DNA of 31,291 nucleotides, from the NCBI GenBank assembly GCA_030151635.1, contig JASLDF010000002.1:1-31291 (forward strand). The letters are read 5' to 3'. The position numbers and the translations under genes are program-made. Source of the stretch: Bacteroides sp. (GTDB lineage: Bacteria; Bacteroidota; Bacteroidia; Bacteroidales; Bacteroidaceae). Under the pieces are notes generated by a model that saw only the letters and a program-made list of their open reading frames with translations, searched no databases and was not told the DNA's origin. Position 1 is the first letter of the stretch. Every line of letters begins with the position of its first letter. Positions 30,293-31,291 of the stretch are shown piece by piece.

Positions 30293-31291
30293 ATGACTAA
30301 ACACATTAAAAATTATTTAGTGCTATTTGCACTTATTCTTCTGTTTCCAATGGCATCCAGTGCTATAAACAAGAAGCCCTTTGTAATTCCAGAACTGAAA
30401 GAGTGGAAAGGTGCTCAAGGGGAATTTTTGTTAACAGAGAGCAGTCGAATTGTAGTTCCTGCTTCAAACAAAGATTTACTGCATGTAGCTAATCAACTTT
30501 CAACAGATTACGAGACGATGTTTAATCGAAAACTACCGGTTGTTGTAGGTAGAGCGAGCAAAGGGGATATCAGTCTAAATATTCGAAAAGATAAAACATT
30601 AGGTAAAGAAGGCTACCGCATTGTAATTTCCGACCGTATAAGCGTAGTGGCTTCAATGAATATTGGTATCTATTGGGCAACAAGAACTTTACTTCAGATT
30701 GCAGATCAAAGTGAATATCAAGCATTTCCTAAAGGGGCAATAAAAGATACCCCAGATTTTGCAATGCGTGGTTTTATGTTGGATTGCGGGCGAAAGTTTA
30801 TTCCTCTTCACGACCTTGAAAACTATGTAAAGCTAATGGCATATTATAAAATGAATACTTTTCAGATTCATTTAAATGATAATGGTTTTAAACAACATCA
30901 TCAAGAAGATTTTGCTCGTACCTATTCTGCATTCCGACTGGAATCGGAAACCTTTCCAGAGCTAACTGCACAAGATGGTTTCTACACGAAGCAAGAGTTT
31001 AAAGAGTTACAAATATTAGCAGAAAATAACTTTGTAACTATTATTCCAGAAATAGATGTACCTGCTCATTCATTGGCATTTACTCAGTTTATGCCAGAGA
31101 TAGGTAGTGAGGAGTATGGAATGGATCACTTGGATTTATTTAAACCAGAGACCTATACATTTATTGATGCTTTATTCAAAGAATATCTAGAGGGTGATGA
31201 TCCTATATTTCGTGGAGAATTGGTACACGTAGGTACAGATGAGTATTCGAACAGAGATAAAACTGTGGTTGAAAAATTCCGTTATTTTACA
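30293..31291 (+). CDS. GH20 beta-N-acetylhexosaminidase, partial at window end
   Basis: The first 333 codons of a secreted glycoside hydrolase family 20 enzyme that removes terminal beta-GlcNAc or beta-GalNAc. A signal peptide (MTKHIKNYLVLFALILLFPMAS) is followed by a GH20b domain (about 30-150), then the TIM barrel beginning AMRGFMLDCGRKFIP with the strand YKMNTFQIHLNDN. The strand IIPEIDVPAHSLAF is next, then the catalytic D316-E317 pair in LVHVGTDEYS, which supports substrate-assisted catalysis. The C-terminal part of the barrel and any later domains lie past the window. No clear -7 promoter box was found in the 250-bp gap upstream. Confidence 0.94.
   Translation, partial: MTKHIKNYLVLFALILLFPMASSAINKKPFVIPELKEWKGAQGEFLLTESSRIVVPASNKDLLHVANQLSTDYETMFNRKLPVVVGRASKGDISLNIRKDKTLGKEGYRIVISDRISVVASMNIGIYWATRTLLQIADQSEYQAFPKGAIKDTPDFAMRGFMLDCGRKFIPLHDLENYVKLMAYYKMNTFQIHLNDNGFKQHHQEDFARTYSAFRLESETFPELTAQDGFYTKQEFKELQILAENNFVTIIPEIDVPAHSLAFTQFMPEIGSEEYGMDHLDLFKPETYTFIDALFKEYLEGDDPIFRGELVHVGTDEYSNRDKTVVEKFRYFT

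Noticed and set aside
1..31291. CRISPR arrays, insertion sequences, prophage or integration sites
   Set aside because: No regularly spaced repeats, transposase, integrase or flanking duplications were seen anywhere in the window.

Overview
The window is a stretch of ordinary housekeeping chromosome from a member of the Bacteroidota, most likely the Bacteroidales/Marinilabiliales side of the phylum. The phylum call rests on three things: the low-GC coding style, at least a dozen intergenic copies of the Bacteroidota sigma-ABfr promoter element (TAnnTTTG, in several cases with a TTTG/TTG box 19-21 bp upstream), and Bacteroidota protein variants such as a Cys-less Mrp, a TrmB with FSDPQMKK, and DUF4834 next to pssA. 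Genus and species cannot be read from the sequence. No mobile element, prophage, CRISPR array or clear island was seen.

Layout. 1-500: tRNA-Lys (minus) and a long AT-rich divergent promoter region. 510-3286: the translation cluster rplM-rpsI-rpsB-tsf, with three structured non-coding segments (rplM leader, rpsB leader, and a 72-nt hairpin between rpsB and tsf), closed by a strong terminator. 3342-3692: a SUI1/YciH protein (minus). 3837-5568: rex, a degenerate FAH-fold protein and ispF. 5646-12507: a long plus-strand run of mnmA, a secreted S8 protease, xseA, xseB, ilvE, trmB and mrp, ending in a bidirectional terminator. 12589-14857 (minus): pyrH, frr, rsgA. 15011-17538: a secreted TPR protein (plus), yraN-birA (minus), then a small RHH-like protein and tadA (plus). 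17547-19309 (minus): psd, pssA and DUF4834, the phosphatidylethanolamine pathway. 19526-24022 (plus): dnaE, trxA and an acidic small conserved protein.

24023-24277 is a non-coding gap with an isolated structured segment between two strong terminators. 24278-26194 (minus) is a compact operon of a Cys-rich membrane-anchored protein, a metal-type ABC permease, tsaE and an Imm17-like membrane protein. After that come aroA (minus), a secreted M28 peptidase (plus), a YqaE/Pmp3 membrane peptide (minus), a C59 choloylglycine-hydrolase-family enzyme (minus) and the first 333 codons of a GH20 beta-hexosaminidase cut by the window end.

Functionally the window mixes translation (L13, S9, S2, EF-Ts, RRF, RsgA), tRNA modification (MnmA, TrmB, TadA, TsaE), DNA replication and repair (DnaE, Exo VII), membrane lipid and isoprenoid synthesis (Psd, PssA, IspF), aromatic and branched-chain amino-acid metabolism (AroA, IlvE), redox control (Rex, Trx) and, at the right end, secreted hydrolases typical of Bacteroidota. 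I did not find a convincing new multi-gene system. The most unusual items are the structured RNAs around the ribosomal protein genes, the orphan structured gap at 24.1-24.2 kb, the apparently dead FAH homologue beside rex, and a dyad placed between the promoter boxes of the C59 hydrolase gene.
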